Assembly (NCBI RefSeq): GCF_030397575.1 | Contig: NZ_JAPNXS010000002.1 | Location: 186,001 to 250,000, forward strand | From: Psychromonas sp. 14N.309.X.WAT.B.A12 | GTDB lineage: Bacteria; Pseudomonadota; Gammaproteobacteria; Enterobacterales; Psychromonadaceae | DNA: 64,000 nt | Reading direction: 5' to 3' | Shown: one piece after another, positions 43,301 through 52,920 of the stretch | Numbering within the stretch: position 1 is the first letter of the stretch | How the letters are laid out: each line of letters starts with the position of its first letter | Made by a program: the position numbers and the translations under genes | Notes under the pieces: model-generated | The model's input: the letters and a program-made list of their open reading frames with translations, nothing else | Told to the model about the DNA's origin: nothing | Database searches by the model: none

Positions 43301-44785
43301 TTATTGAACACCTAGTTTCTCTAGTGTCTCTAATGTTAACGCACCTTTATTTAAGTTTTGATCTTCTTGGTATGCATTAACTGCGGCTTTAGTTTCTGCA
43401 CCGTAAACACCATCAATTTGTGTGATGCTGTAATCTTTCTTTTGTAGTGCAAGCTGCAATTTAGAAACAACATCTTCTGTTGTATTTGTTTCACATAAAA
43501 TTTCTTGCCATTTTAAGTAAGGTTCTGCAGTTTTAACGCTAGTATCGTAAGTTTCGTATACCGCAGGGATAGAGATTTTAGTCTCTTTAGCAGGTACATC
43601 TAACTCACGTGTTTTAACCATCTTACAAATTGCTGGGATTTTCACTTCTTCAGTCGCTGCAGGAGTATCTAAAACATTACTTGTTACTAATTCATAAACT
43701 GCAGGTGTAACAACTTCTTTAGTTGTTGCTGGCGTCACTAACTCTTGTTTAGTAACCGTTTCGTAAATAGCTGGCGTTACCACTTGTTTTGTTGTTGCTG
43801 CAGTCACTAATTCTTGTTTAGTCACAGTCTCGAATACAGCAGGTGTCTTCACTTCTTTAGAACTTGGCGCTTTGTCCAGTGCTCTTGTTTTAACTGTTTT
43901 GTAAACAGCTGGTGTCTTCACTTCTTTTGTATAAGCATCTTGATCTAATACTTTAGTTGTCACTGTTTTGTATACTGCAGGTACTTCAACTAAACATAGA
44001 ATCTCGCCAGTAGCATGGTCAACTTTTTCAATTTCACCACGACCTTTTTTCCATTCTGTGTGTGCTGGAGAAACAAGTACTTGCTCAGATTGCATTTTGT
44101 AAGTAGCAGGTATAGTGACAAGCTCAATTTTCTCAGGCTCAACCATAATGCTTTCGCTGATTGTTTTGTAAGTAGCAGGCACTGCAACAAGTTCAGTTTT
44201 CTCAGGCTGAACCATAACACTTTGCGTCACTGTTTTATAAACCGCAGGGACAGCAACCAATTCAGTTTTCTCAGGTTCAACCATCACACTTTCTGTTACT
44301 GTTTTATAAACAGCTGGTACCGGTACTAATTCAATTTTTTCTGGTTCAACCATAATGTTTTCAGTCACACTTTTATAAGTGGCTGGAACAGGAATAAGTT
44401 TAGAGCTTGCTTGTCTAATTGTTACCTTCTTTTCAACTACTTTATAAGTAGCTGGAGTAATTTCAATTTTAGACTGTGCTTCTTTAATTAAACGCTGTAC
44501 TGGATCTGTACGATATTGCGCAGGTACTAGTACTTTAGCGTAACAGTGACCTAATTCTGCATTGGGTGGAATAAGAGAGTTCGCAACAGACGCTTTGTCA
44601 CTAGCACCAGGTGTTGCGTTTAAAGCGGCAAGAGCATTGTTTTTCTCTTGAAGTTCTTGATTTAGCTTCTCAATTTGTTGATCTTTCTTTGCTAAATCCT
44701 CATTTGAAGAATCTGATACTGAACACCCTGTTGCAGTAAGCAGAACCGAAGCTGCGATAGCTGTCATTTTAAAGTTAATTTTCAT
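43301..44785 (-). CDS. Repeat-rich lipoprotein with peptidoglycan-binding domain
   Basis: This 494-residue protein has a lipoprotein signal (lipobox TATGC, Cys21) and a short coiled coil (about 28-58). Then come 13 copies of a repeat of about 22 residues with core PA-V/T-Y-K-T-V (for example VPAVYKTVTESVMVEPEKTEL). Units 6 and 7 are separated by an insert containing GEILCLVEV. The C-terminus is a PG_binding_1 domain (about 435-494: VVSKLQLALQKKDYSI, IDGVYGAETKAAVNAYQ). It should be anchored in a membrane and grip the cell wall. It is divergent from an OmpA-like gene, 117 bp away. The repeat function is unknown. Confidence 0.85.
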   Translation of the reverse strand: MKINFKMTAIAASVLLTATGCSVSDSSNEDLAKKDQQIEKLNQELQEKNNALAALNATPGASDKASVANSLIPPNAELGHCYAKVLVPAQYRTDPVQRLIKEAQSKIEITPATYKVVEKKVTIRQASSKLIPVPATYKSVTENIMVEPEKIELVPVPAVYKTVTESVMVEPEKTELVAVPAVYKTVTQSVMVQPEKTELVAVPATYKTISESIMVEPEKIELVTIPATYKMQSEQVLVSPAHTEWKKGRGEIEKVDHATGEILCLVEVPAVYKTVTTKVLDQDAYTKEVKTPAVYKTVKTRALDKAPSSKEVKTPAVFETVTKQELVTAATTKQVVTPAIYETVTKQELVTPATTKEVVTPAVYELVTSNVLDTPAATEEVKIPAICKMVKTRELDVPAKETKISIPAVYETYDTSVKTAEPYLKWQEILCETNTTEDVVSKLQLALQKKDYSITQIDGVYGAETKAAVNAYQEDQNLNKGALTLETLEKLGVQ

Positions 44786-44902
44786 TGCTTTTCCCTTTCG
44801 TTGAATATGACAAGCACTTTATCACAAAAATAACTTTTATTTAGCTATTTAATTGCTAGTTCGTGATATAGTTCATTTATAAATTTAAAAAGGAGTTTAA
44901 TT

Positions 44903-45412
44903 TTGAAAACATTAAAAATATTATTTACATCTTCGGTTCTTAGTTTAGCACTTGCTGGTAATATTTATGCACAAGACGGCGGAAAGGATTGTCCCGATTG
45001 CATTATGGTACCTGATTTAAATGTTGAGTTTAAAAATGATTCGACTGTTTATATGAATGATGCTGAAAAAAAGGAAATCGCTGAATTCGCTACTTTCTTA
45101 AAAGAAACAGACTTATACGCAGTCATCGAAGGCCACACTAGTAAATTTGCAACGGCTACTTATAATCTACAACTATCTTCAGATCGAGCAGTTAAAATAA
45201 GAGCTGAGTTAATTAAATTAGGTGTTAAACCTGCGCAAGTCAAAGCGATTGGATTTGGTGAAAGCTCACCACTATACGATAACAATACAGAGATTGGTGC
45301 ACAAAAGAACCGTCGTGTTATAGCTGAAGTATTTAATGATGCAGTTGAGCTAGCTGAGTATGTTTCATCTGAAAGAAGTCGTATTTCAGAAATCAAATAC
45401 AAAGAACAATAA
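44903..45412 (+). CDS. OmpA C-terminal-like periplasmic protein
   Basis: This 169-residue protein starts at TTG (44903-44905), with AAGGAG 8 bases upstream. A signal peptide (cleavage after IYA) is followed by a short Cys-rich start (KDCPDCIMVP) and one OmpA C-terminal domain (about 50-150; AVIEGHTSKF, YNLQLSSDRAVKIRAELIKLGV, GFGESSPLYDN, NRRVIAEVF). The peptidoglycan-contacting aspartate of GHTD is serine here, while the LSxxRA arginine remains. There is no beta-barrel. It is divergent from the peptidoglycan-binding repeat lipoprotein, which suggests related envelope roles. Confidence 0.88.
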   Translation: MKTLKILFTSSVLSLALAGNIYAQDGGKDCPDCIMVPDLNVEFKNDSTVYMNDAEKKEIAEFATFLKETDLYAVIEGHTSKFATATYNLQLSSDRAVKIRAELIKLGVKPAQVKAIGFGESSPLYDNNTEIGAQKNRRVIAEVFNDAVELAEYVSSERSRISEIKYKEQ

Positions 45413-45464
45413 GCCTTTATTTATCGTTCTTTACAATCATCAATAGCACTCTACTGCTATCAAT

Positions 45465-45495
45465 ATAACCACTGCTATTTTGCAGTGGTTATATT
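45465..45495 (+). terminator. Hairpin after the OmpA-like gene
   Basis: ATAACCACTGC (45465-45475), loop TATTTT, GCAGTGGTTAT (45482-45492), then TTTCC. It is a likely terminator. Confidence 0.75.
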
Positions 45496-45694
45496 TCCTC
45501 TATATTTTATTTTGTATTACAAACCCTCATCAAATTCAACTACATCAAATAATTATTCATTTTAACCTATAAAAATATGATTATTTATTCATTTTATCTC
45601 CAAAAATAAATATTGCTTTGAAGATGTCTGCTATAATTAGCTTTTAGAGATGTATTGTGTGTATGTAGAGTCAAAGATTAAAAGGAATTAATGA

Positions 45695-48091
45695 GTGTTT
45701 AAAAATATAAAGATATTCATGTTCTTTTTTATACTTTTTAGCCACTTCTCAATTGCAGAAGAGTTAAAACAAGTAACATTAAAAACATCGTGGTATGAAC
45801 AGTTTCAGTTTGCCGGATATTACATGGCAAAAGAAAAAGGATTCTACAGGCAAGAAGGACTGTCTGTCTCTATAAAACCGTTCTCAATAGAAAGCCAGTC
45901 AGATACTGTCCAACAAATTATTAATGGTGAGATTAACTTTGCCGTTGGTAAAGAAAACCTCATTTTAGAAAAAGCAAAACACAAACAAATCGTAGTGCTG
46001 TTTGCCTTATTTCAATCAAGTCCTTTGACATTAATCACCACTAAAGCTTCTAATATTAATACCTTTGCTGATTTTAATGGAAAGAAGATCATGACCAGTG
46101 TTGCAGATGCCAAACAAGTGTCTATAAAGGCAATGCTAAATGCAAACCATGTGCAATTAACTGACTTAAAACAAATTACTCATTCGCACAATATTGAAGA
46201 TTTAATCAATAAAAAAACTGATATTATTTCAGCGTATATTTCTAAAGCGCCCTACGATCTACAACAGAAAGGGGTCGACTTTAATATTTTTTCCCCACAA
46301 TACGATGGTTTTGATTTATATAGTGACTTCCTGTACACCAGCGAGCACTTTATAGCCGAAGATATCTCAGCCACAAAAGCCTTTAGAAAAGCATCTCTAA
46401 GGGGGTGGGAGTATGCATTCTCTCACATTGATGAAGCTGTTCAAATCATACTTGATAAATACAATGAACAAAATCTAACTAAAGAAGCCCTCACCTTTGA
46501 AGCGGTCGCATTAAAAAAATTAGCTTATCTGAATACAGCTAAAATCGGGGTTATTGATAAGACTAAAATACAAAAAAGCTTTGACCTATACAAAGTGTTA
46601 GGTATTAATGAAGGTAGTATTGATTATGATAAATTCATTTATGATGCAGAAACTCCTTACATATTTTTTAACTCTTCAGAGCAAGCATATTTAAAACAAA
46701 AGCAAAAAATAACCATGTGTGTTGACCCTAATTGGCTGCCCTTTGAAGGCCTTGACGGTAATGGCCGACACATAGGTACAAACAAGGCATTTATTGATAT
46801 CTTTAGAGAGCAACTTCCTATCCCTCTTGAAATAATACCAACGGAGAATTGGTTGGAATCAATAGAATTAGCCAAGCAAAGAACCTGTGATCTACTTTCG
46901 TTAGCGGGTGAAACAGAGGAAAGAAAACAATACCTCAATTTTACAGATCCTTATTTAGTTTTCCCACGTGTTTTAGTAACTCAGCACCATATGCCTTTTG
47001 TTAATAATTTCAATTTATTAGCCAATAAAAGAATAGGTATGGTTAAAGGTTATGCACAACAAGATTTTATACGCCAAAACTACCCCAATATCATTGTAGT
47101 TGATGTTGATGATGTTCAAAGTGGTTTGAAAAAAGTTGCTGATGGAGAATTATATGGGTTTATTGATGGCTTAGATGCCGTGACCTATTTTTTACAAGAG
47201 CACTTTTTAGGACAACTAAAAGTCAGTGGCAAATTTGACCAAAAAAGGCAATTAGGTATAGGGGTTAGAAGTGATCAAGTACCGTTGCTCTCGATTATGA
47301 ATAAGTTAATCCACAATCTATCGCAAGAAAAAATTGCACAAATAATGGATACCAGTGGTTCTATAAAGTATATAGAAAAGTTCGATTACAGATTACTCTG
47401 GTGGGGGCTAATTGTAACAATTTTGATTATCGCATCTTTCTTATACCGTCAGAGTCTTCTCAATAAACTAAATAAACGTTTAAACGTTCAAATAGAAGAA
47501 AAAACAAAAGCACTAAGAGAATTAAACGAAAGTTTAGAACGACAAATTAAAGAAAGAACAAAAAATATCGAACATTCAAAAGAGCTTTTACGTGATGTGG
47601 CTTATAAAGATAACCTAACAGATACCTTTAATCGTCACTATTTAATCGAGCAATCACGACTATTTTTCAAAACCTCTGATGAGCTTGATACTCCCCTTTC
47701 TATGTTATTAATTGACATTGATCACTTCAAAAAAGTAAATGACGATTTTGGACACATAACCGGCGATAAAATATTAAAATATTTTGTCACAATAACTCAA
47801 GAAGCATTAAGGGGGGATGATTTATTTGCACGTTATGGCGGTGAAGAGTTTGTTATTTTATTACCGAAAGCTGGATTAGATGAGAGTATCTCGGTAGCTG
47901 AAAAATTGCGTAAAAAAATAGAAACCAACCCTTACCTTTCACAAAGACTAAATTGCTTTATTAATATTACTATTAGTATTGGTGTCACTGAGTATCAGAA
48001 GGGTGACTCTCTGGAGCGTTTAGTTGAAAAAGCAGATAAAGCATTATACAACGCAAAAGAAAAAGGCAGAAATCAAGTGCAATCAAGCTAA
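45695..48091 (+). CDS. Diguanylate cyclase with two periplasmic solute-binding domains
   Basis: This 798-residue membrane receptor has a signal peptide (1-21), an NMT1/THI5-like solute-binding domain (about 24-310; TSWYEQFQFAGYYMAKEKGFYRQEGL) and a second, family 3 solute-binding domain (about 335-555; KITMCVDPNWLPFEGLDGNG). A membrane helix (about 566-584), a coiled coil (590-630) and a GGDEF domain (about 632-795) follow. The active site GGEEF lies near residue 715 and the inhibitory RxxD site (RGDD) is intact. It should make cyclic di-GMP in response to periplasmic ligands. The start is GTG. A four-codon ORF ATG-AGT-GTT-TAA overlaps it. Confidence 0.92.
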   Translation: MFKNIKIFMFFFILFSHFSIAEELKQVTLKTSWYEQFQFAGYYMAKEKGFYRQEGLSVSIKPFSIESQSDTVQQIINGEINFAVGKENLILEKAKHKQIVVLFALFQSSPLTLITTKASNINTFADFNGKKIMTSVADAKQVSIKAMLNANHVQLTDLKQITHSHNIEDLINKKTDIISAYISKAPYDLQQKGVDFNIFSPQYDGFDLYSDFLYTSEHFIAEDISATKAFRKASLRGWEYAFSHIDEAVQIILDKYNEQNLTKEALTFEAVALKKLAYLNTAKIGVIDKTKIQKSFDLYKVLGINEGSIDYDKFIYDAETPYIFFNSSEQAYLKQKQKITMCVDPNWLPFEGLDGNGRHIGTNKAFIDIFREQLPIPLEIIPTENWLESIELAKQRTCDLLSLAGETEERKQYLNFTDPYLVFPRVLVTQHHMPFVNNFNLLANKRIGMVKGYAQQDFIRQNYPNIIVVDVDDVQSGLKKVADGELYGFIDGLDAVTYFLQEHFLGQLKVSGKFDQKRQLGIGVRSDQVPLLSIMNKLIHNLSQEKIAQIMDTSGSIKYIEKFDYRLLWWGLIVTILIIASFLYRQSLLNKLNKRLNVQIEEKTKALRELNESLERQIKERTKNIEHSKELLRDVAYKDNLTDTFNRHYLIEQSRLFFKTSDELDTPLSMLLIDIDHFKKVNDDFGHITGDKILKYFVTITQEALRGDDLFARYGGEEFVILLPKAGLDESISVAEKLRKKIETNPYLSQRLNCFINITISIGVTEYQKGDSLERLVEKADKALYNAKEKGRNQVQSS

Positions 48092-48137
48092 TACGGCTGG
48101 TGCACTGATTGACGATGAATCAGATAAAAACGAATAA

Positions 48138-48437
48138 TTAAGCGGCTAGCGATAATCTAGCTTCCAAAAAGTCTTCAACAGACTCCCAAATAGCAATGCT
48201 AGCAAACTCTAAAATATTAAAAACTAGCCAACAATATGGATCATGCTCATACCACCTTAATCGAGCGGAATCTAAACGGAATTCATTCGCCTTTTCATCA
48301 CTTAATAAACTAGGCTCTTCCTGTTCAACCAAATGAATAATCGCTTTTAAAATAGGCTCACGTACTTGAGGATCCATCTCTTTAAATTGATCTAGCCCTT
48401 TACCAAGTTGTGGGCGTTTATCATACCATCTACTCAT
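48138..48437 (-). CDS. Conserved-looking hypothetical protein
   Basis: This 99-residue cytoplasmic protein is rich in Trp and acidic residues (MSRWYDKRPQLGKGLDQFKEMD; LRWYEHDPYCWLVFNILEFA). It is mostly helical, without membrane segments or a recognised domain. A modest AGAG ribosome site precedes the ATG, and codon use resembles the neighbours. It lies alone between the cyclase and topB. I cannot assign a function. Confidence 0.7.
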   Translation of the reverse strand: MSRWYDKRPQLGKGLDQFKEMDPQVREPILKAIIHLVEQEEPSLLSDEKANEFRLDSARLRWYEHDPYCWLVFNILEFASIAIWESVEDFLEARLSLAA

Positions 48438-48723
48438 AAACTCTACTTCTTTAGAACAATTGAGGTATTCAACCTTTAATCAAAAAAGTCAAACAGAAAC
48501 AACCTGCAAAGATGTAAAGTTCATTAATAATTCACATACACCAATCTACAGCAAAAAGATATTACACTAATGGGTAATAAATTAACATTAATTAACTGGG
48601 TTTAAGTGCTTTATAATTGATCAATTATTTGGGTAAACCTGATTTATGTGAGGTGTAGATACGCTACTTGGACCACGTTACCTATAGTAAGCAGTTTGCA
48701 TTAGTCATATCGAAAATGTCTTA

Positions 48724-50685
48724 TTATTTACGCGAAGCAGCTTTGCCTTTTTTATAATTATTTTTTGTATAAGCAGTATTTTTAGTCGGCCGTCCTGCTC
48801 GTTTTCTAAAGGTTTTTTTAGTGCTTACTGAGCTACTAGGTAGATTAACCAAAGCTTGTGGACCATCTGCAATTGCTTTATGAATAACCCCTTCAAGTTG
48901 CTCTTGAAGTGGTAAAACAAACCCCTGATAAGTTTGCTGCTTGAGACTTATCGCATTCAACTGCATTTCCCATAACGCGGTCATATCAGGCAACGTTAAA
49001 CTATCTGGTAGGCTTTCAATTAACTTGCGCCCTACTTCTGTTGCTTGAATGGTTTTACCGACTCTTTGTAAAAACAGTCTTTTAAACAATAATTCAATAA
49101 TGCCAGCCCTAGTCGCTTCCGTCCCTAAACCATCAGTGTCTTTTAATACTTTTTTAAGGTCAGGATCTTGTACAAACCGAGCAATATTACTCATTGCCGC
49201 AAGCAGTGTCGCATCAGTAAAATATGCTGGCGGCTGGGTGTTTTTATCAATAACTTCGCCACGTTCACAGTGTAAAACTTGCCCTTTAGTTAAATGAGGT
49301 AAAAAACTTTCAGCTTCCTTGTGTGGAAACAATATTTTCCAGCCATCACTTATTTTAGACTTTGCTTTACTAACAAACAGACCTTGGTTAATCTCGATTT
49401 CTGCAATGCATTCTGCATAATGATAATCATCATAAAATTGACATAGGTATTGGCGTACCACTAACTGGTAAATATTTTTGCTTAGATTGTCTAAAGTGCT
49501 AGTTAGTTTTTTTGTATCCGTTGGGATGATCGCGTGATGAGCATCAACTTTACTGTCATTCCAAGCTCTACCTTTGATTGATAAATTTGCCCCTTGAACA
49601 GCCTGTTTCATCTCAGTATCGTTATGCATAATAGCTTGGCTAATAGTTTTAGCTTGCTTATGATGATTACGTGGTAAATAGCGTGAATCTGAACGCGGAT
49701 AAGTAATAAGCTTGTAACGTTCATAAAGAGCTTGAGCAGCATCTAATACTTTTTGTGCGCTGTATCCAAAGCGCTTTGCTGCGTCAATTTGTAAGCTCGA
49801 TAAATTATAGGGTAATGGCGCAATTTGCTTTTTTTGTTTATTCACAAAACTCAAGACCTTGGCTGGTTGATTTGTAATGCGATTTGCTACATTTTCAGCT
49901 AAGCCTCTCACTAGTACGCGACCTTCACTATCTTGATAAGGGGTACACGCTTCACTAGGCTGCCACTTTGCCGTAAAGTTTTCTCCAGCCCCTGTATTAC
50001 AATGGGCTAAAACTTCATAAAAGGGTTTACTGACAAACTGCTGTATCTCACGGTCTCGTTTAGCCACCAAACCTAGTAATGGAGTTTGAACTCTCCCCAC
50101 CGAAATAACGCCTTTATAGCCTGATTTTTGAGCTAATAAAGTGTAAGCACGAGTCAGGTTTAAACCGTATAACCAATCTGCACGGGTGCGTGCTAATGCT
50201 GAAGTTGATAATGGAATAAAGTCTTGATTTGAGCGTAATGATTGCAATGATCGTTTCACCGCATTAACCGTTAAATCACTGATCAAACATCGTTCAACTT
50301 GCTTTAGTTTAGCTCCTTTCACTCCACTAAAATGGATCACTTCATCTACTAATAACTGTCCCTCTCGATCAGGATCTCCGACATGCACCAGTTGATCGGC
50401 TTGTTTAATTAACTTCTTTAGCACACTCAGCTGCTTACTGGTTTTAGGAACGGACTTTAACTTCCACTGTTCAGGGATAATCGGAAGATGCTCAAACTTC
50501 CATTGTTTAAAGCTCGCATCATAAGCTTCAGGATCAACTTGTGTTAAAAGGTGTCCAATGCACCAGCTTACAACATCCCCATTACCGACGTAAATACACC
50601 CATCAGCTTTACGATGGGGTTTTGGTAAGGCATCAGCAACGGCTCTCCCAAGGCTTGGTTTTTCAGCAATATATAACTTCAACAT
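48724..50685 (-). CDS. topB: DNA topoisomerase III
   Basis: This 653-residue type IA topoisomerase has a Toprim domain at the N-terminus (LYIAEKPSLGRAVA; VHVGDPDREGQLL with the metal-binding DxDxE-like set). The catalytic tyrosine is in LITYPRSDSRYLP, about residue 330, and the C-terminus is basic (RKRAGRPTKN...KKGKAASRK). It decatenates replication intermediates. I chose the ATG at 50683-50685, which follows GGAG and matches the family start MLKLYIAEKP. The TTG nine bases upstream is less likely. Confidence 0.95.
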   Translation of the reverse strand: MLKLYIAEKPSLGRAVADALPKPHRKADGCIYVGNGDVVSWCIGHLLTQVDPEAYDASFKQWKFEHLPIIPEQWKLKSVPKTSKQLSVLKKLIKQADQLVHVGDPDREGQLLVDEVIHFSGVKGAKLKQVERCLISDLTVNAVKRSLQSLRSNQDFIPLSTSALARTRADWLYGLNLTRAYTLLAQKSGYKGVISVGRVQTPLLGLVAKRDREIQQFVSKPFYEVLAHCNTGAGENFTAKWQPSEACTPYQDSEGRVLVRGLAENVANRITNQPAKVLSFVNKQKKQIAPLPYNLSSLQIDAAKRFGYSAQKVLDAAQALYERYKLITYPRSDSRYLPRNHHKQAKTISQAIMHNDTEMKQAVQGANLSIKGRAWNDSKVDAHHAIIPTDTKKLTSTLDNLSKNIYQLVVRQYLCQFYDDYHYAECIAEIEINQGLFVSKAKSKISDGWKILFPHKEAESFLPHLTKGQVLHCERGEVIDKNTQPPAYFTDATLLAAMSNIARFVQDPDLKKVLKDTDGLGTEATRAGIIELLFKRLFLQRVGKTIQATEVGRKLIESLPDSLTLPDMTALWEMQLNAISLKQQTYQGFVLPLQEQLEGVIHKAIADGPQALVNLPSSSVSTKKTFRKRAGRPTKNTAYTKNNYKKGKAASRK

Positions 50686-50966
50686 GGACTCCAACTGTTT
50701 TTATAGACAGTATTTTATATAATAGAACAATTCAAGCTTTAACGCCCTATATTTGCAACTAAATTAACTGACAGTAGTCTATTTATGCAGATCAAATTAA
50801 AACGAATTTAGAAGAACATGACTATGAACATTAAGTCGCGTTACATTAAAAATCAGTAATAAATAGGTATTGTCTCTTTGAGTCATTCAATAGAACTTTT
50901 AAAATACCATTTCGTATATACTAGTGAGCTCTTTGTTACTCACTAATAGCCTAATAGGAAATAATT

Positions 50967-51548
50967 ATGAATCATTTATCTCTCTCTAAAGCGGCACTTT
51001 ACGCCAGTACTTTATTATTTCTTAGTGCCTGTAATGATAATGAACAGGAGTTGCCTACTGAACCAACAGTGATAGAAGCACAGCAAGACACAATAACAGA
51101 CAGCAGTGCTGCAAAACCGACATTGTTAGAAAGAACCACTGCTGCGGCTTCTAAAGCTAAAGGCACTGTTGAAGATAGTTCATGGGATAACGTGACAAAA
51201 TCCAGCAAAGAAATTTGGAATAAAAGCAAAAAAACTAGCCAAGAAGCACTCAATCTAAGCATTGAATCAGGTAAAGATGCTTGGCAAAAAAGCAAAGAAA
51301 CTAGCTTAGAAGCATGGGAAGGCAGCAAAGAAAAAACACAATCTCTATGGCAAGATGGTAAAGAAACCAGCGAAGATTTATGGGAAAATGGCAAAACCTC
51401 TAGTGAATCTCTATGGAATGAGAGTAAGGAAAAAAGTCAGCAACTTTGGGATGAGAATAGTCAAAAGCTAAATGATTTATTTAATGATACTGAAGAGGAA
51501 GATGCATTCGATAAAGCAAATCAAGCTTTTGAAGCGGATGAAATCTAA
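50967..51548 (+). CDS. Lipoprotein with 11-residue amphipathic repeats
   Basis: This 193-residue lipoprotein has signal lipobox LSAC (Cys22), an acidic linker and then about nine tandem 11-residue units with pattern W-x-x-S/G-K-E-x-S-x-E-x (SKETSLEAWEG, SKEKTQSLWQD, GKETSEDLWEN, SKEKSQQLWDE). It closes with an acidic end. The period predicts a long amphipathic helix with regularly spaced tryptophans, resembling LEA or apolipoprotein-like repeats that lie along membranes. I recognise no named family. AGGA precedes the ATG. Confidence 0.75.
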   Translation: MNHLSLSKAALYASTLLFLSACNDNEQELPTEPTVIEAQQDTITDSSAAKPTLLERTTAAASKAKGTVEDSSWDNVTKSSKEIWNKSKKTSQEALNLSIESGKDAWQKSKETSLEAWEGSKEKTQSLWQDGKETSEDLWENGKTSSESLWNESKEKSQQLWDENSQKLNDLFNDTEEEDAFDKANQAFEADEI

Positions 51549-51628
51549 TTTGTGAAAACGAGCTTTTAAGAAGTCAGTTATCAAGTTACAAAAGATCGTT
51601 GGTTATCTATAGCATTAACAGCTCACAT

Positions 51629-51979
51629 TTAGCGGTTAATATAATAAATATAAGCCGCTGTACTAGCTACATTGAAAAATATCATTAGATAAAAATATCG
51701 GCGAAAGCTAACTTTAGTCGTTTTATGGTTAAATAACATTTGTCCCGCTAGGCTGCCAGGCCAACCAGAAAACAAAGCTAAGTAATGAAAGTGTTTCTCC
51801 GGTGTTCTTTGCCATTGTTTAATGGCAGCTAACTTATCCATCCCATAAAGAACCACACTTAATACATTAATCGCCGCCATAAAAAGCAGTGACCAACTTG
51901 GTAGCCACTGAATTGATTGAAAATAAAAGACGGCTAAAACATAAATAGTAGCCAGTAAAATAAATAGCAGTTTATGCAC
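51629..51979 (-). CDS. DUF1294 membrane protein
   Basis: This 116-residue protein has a GTG start and four hydrophobic segments (about 3-20, 28-47, 66-82, 93-112). The signature NVLSVVLYGMDKLAAIKQWQRTPEKHFHYLALFSGWPGSLAGQMLFNHKTTKVSF is diagnostic of DUF1294. The function is unknown; some relatives are fused to cold-shock domains, but this one is not. The start lies 2 bases after the stop of the FMN reductase gene, so translation is probably coupled. Confidence 0.88.
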   Translation of the reverse strand: MHKLLFILLATIYVLAVFYFQSIQWLPSWSLLFMAAINVLSVVLYGMDKLAAIKQWQRTPEKHFHYLALFSGWPGSLAGQMLFNHKTTKVSFRRYFYLMIFFNVASTAAYIYYINR

Positions 51980-51981
51980 GA

Positions 51982-52509
51982 TTAGTCGGTTAATTTAGCC
52001 ACCAGCGAAATAAGTGCATTTTGCACTTTTTCATCGATCATTTTATTACTCACAATATCAAACACATCAAAAAAGTTAGGTACTGATAATGTGCCTTTCA
52101 CATCTGCCGCAAAGTAAGAGGCAGAACCTGTTGCAGAAGCAAGTACAGATGCTGCTCCACTCGGACCCGGCGAGGTGGCTAACATCAACATAGGTGTATC
52201 CTGATAGACCTTCATATCAATACGAGAAGTCCAATCAAACAGGTTTTTGTAAGCAGCCGTGTAAGAACCATTATGCTCTGCAAATGAGATAATAATGACG
52301 TCTGCTTCAGTTATCTTTTCATAAAAGTCTAACGCTTGTTGGGGCTTTCCTAGTTTCACTTCACGCTGAATACTGTAAATTGGCATCTCATAATCATTTA
52401 TATCAAGCAACTCGACTTCAGCATCAGAAATTAGGCTGGCAGTGTACGCTGCTAACTTTTGATTAATTGAATTTTCAGAATTACTCGCTGCAAATGCTAA
52501 TACTTTCAT
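51982..52509 (-). CDS. NADPH-dependent FMN reductase family protein
   Basis: This 175-residue flavodoxin-fold protein has a phosphate-binding start VLAFAASNSENSINQKLA (residues 3-20), then YEMPIYS and IISFAEHNGSYTAAYKNLFDW, and MLMLATSPGPSGAASVLA. It belongs to the family of chromate/azo/quinone reductases (NADPH-dependent FMN reductase). AAGGAG precedes the ATG. It forms a two-gene unit with DUF1294. Confidence 0.88.
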   Translation of the reverse strand: MKVLAFAASNSENSINQKLAAYTASLISDAEVELLDINDYEMPIYSIQREVKLGKPQQALDFYEKITEADVIIISFAEHNGSYTAAYKNLFDWTSRIDMKVYQDTPMLMLATSPGPSGAASVLASATGSASYFAADVKGTLSVPNFFDVFDIVSNKMIDEKVQNALISLVAKLTD

Positions 52510-52920
52510 ATTAACTCCTTGTTATCTTGATGAAAATAAATCCCCCACTCAATAACTATACTACTTAAGCATTTTATTAGGATAAGAGTGGTAAATTCAC
52601 TTATATTTCTAGATTAATACATACGCTTTAAAACGGCGTTATGCTAATGATTTTAATAATGTTAACCTTTAAAAACATCTTATCACCTTCGTCAATTATT
52701 ATTCAACGACGAGAATCGATATCATTTTCCTTGTTAGCAAACTTTTCAAGCTACGTCACTTATATAAAACGCAAGTGAAGCCAAAAAATAGGCGAAAAAA
52801 AAGGTTAATGTAAACATCAACCTTTTAGTGACAGAAAATATAAGCTATAAAAAACTAGCATAGCTCTGTACTACCTTATAAAAACATAGAGAATTATTTC
52901 TCCACAAAGATAAAATATCT
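52510..52920. other. Intergenic region with a terminator
   Basis: About 410 AT-rich bases. The only feature I can support is the hairpin at 52799-52826. The promoter of the FMN reductase gene should also be here, but I cannot place it. Confidence 0.5.
52795..52828 (-). terminator. Terminator of the small acidic protein gene
   Basis: AAAAGGTTAATGT (52799-52811) pairs with ACATCAACCTTTT (52814-52826) with one mismatch. A run of eight T residues follows on the minus strand, about 95 bases after the gene at 52921. Confidence 0.8.
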
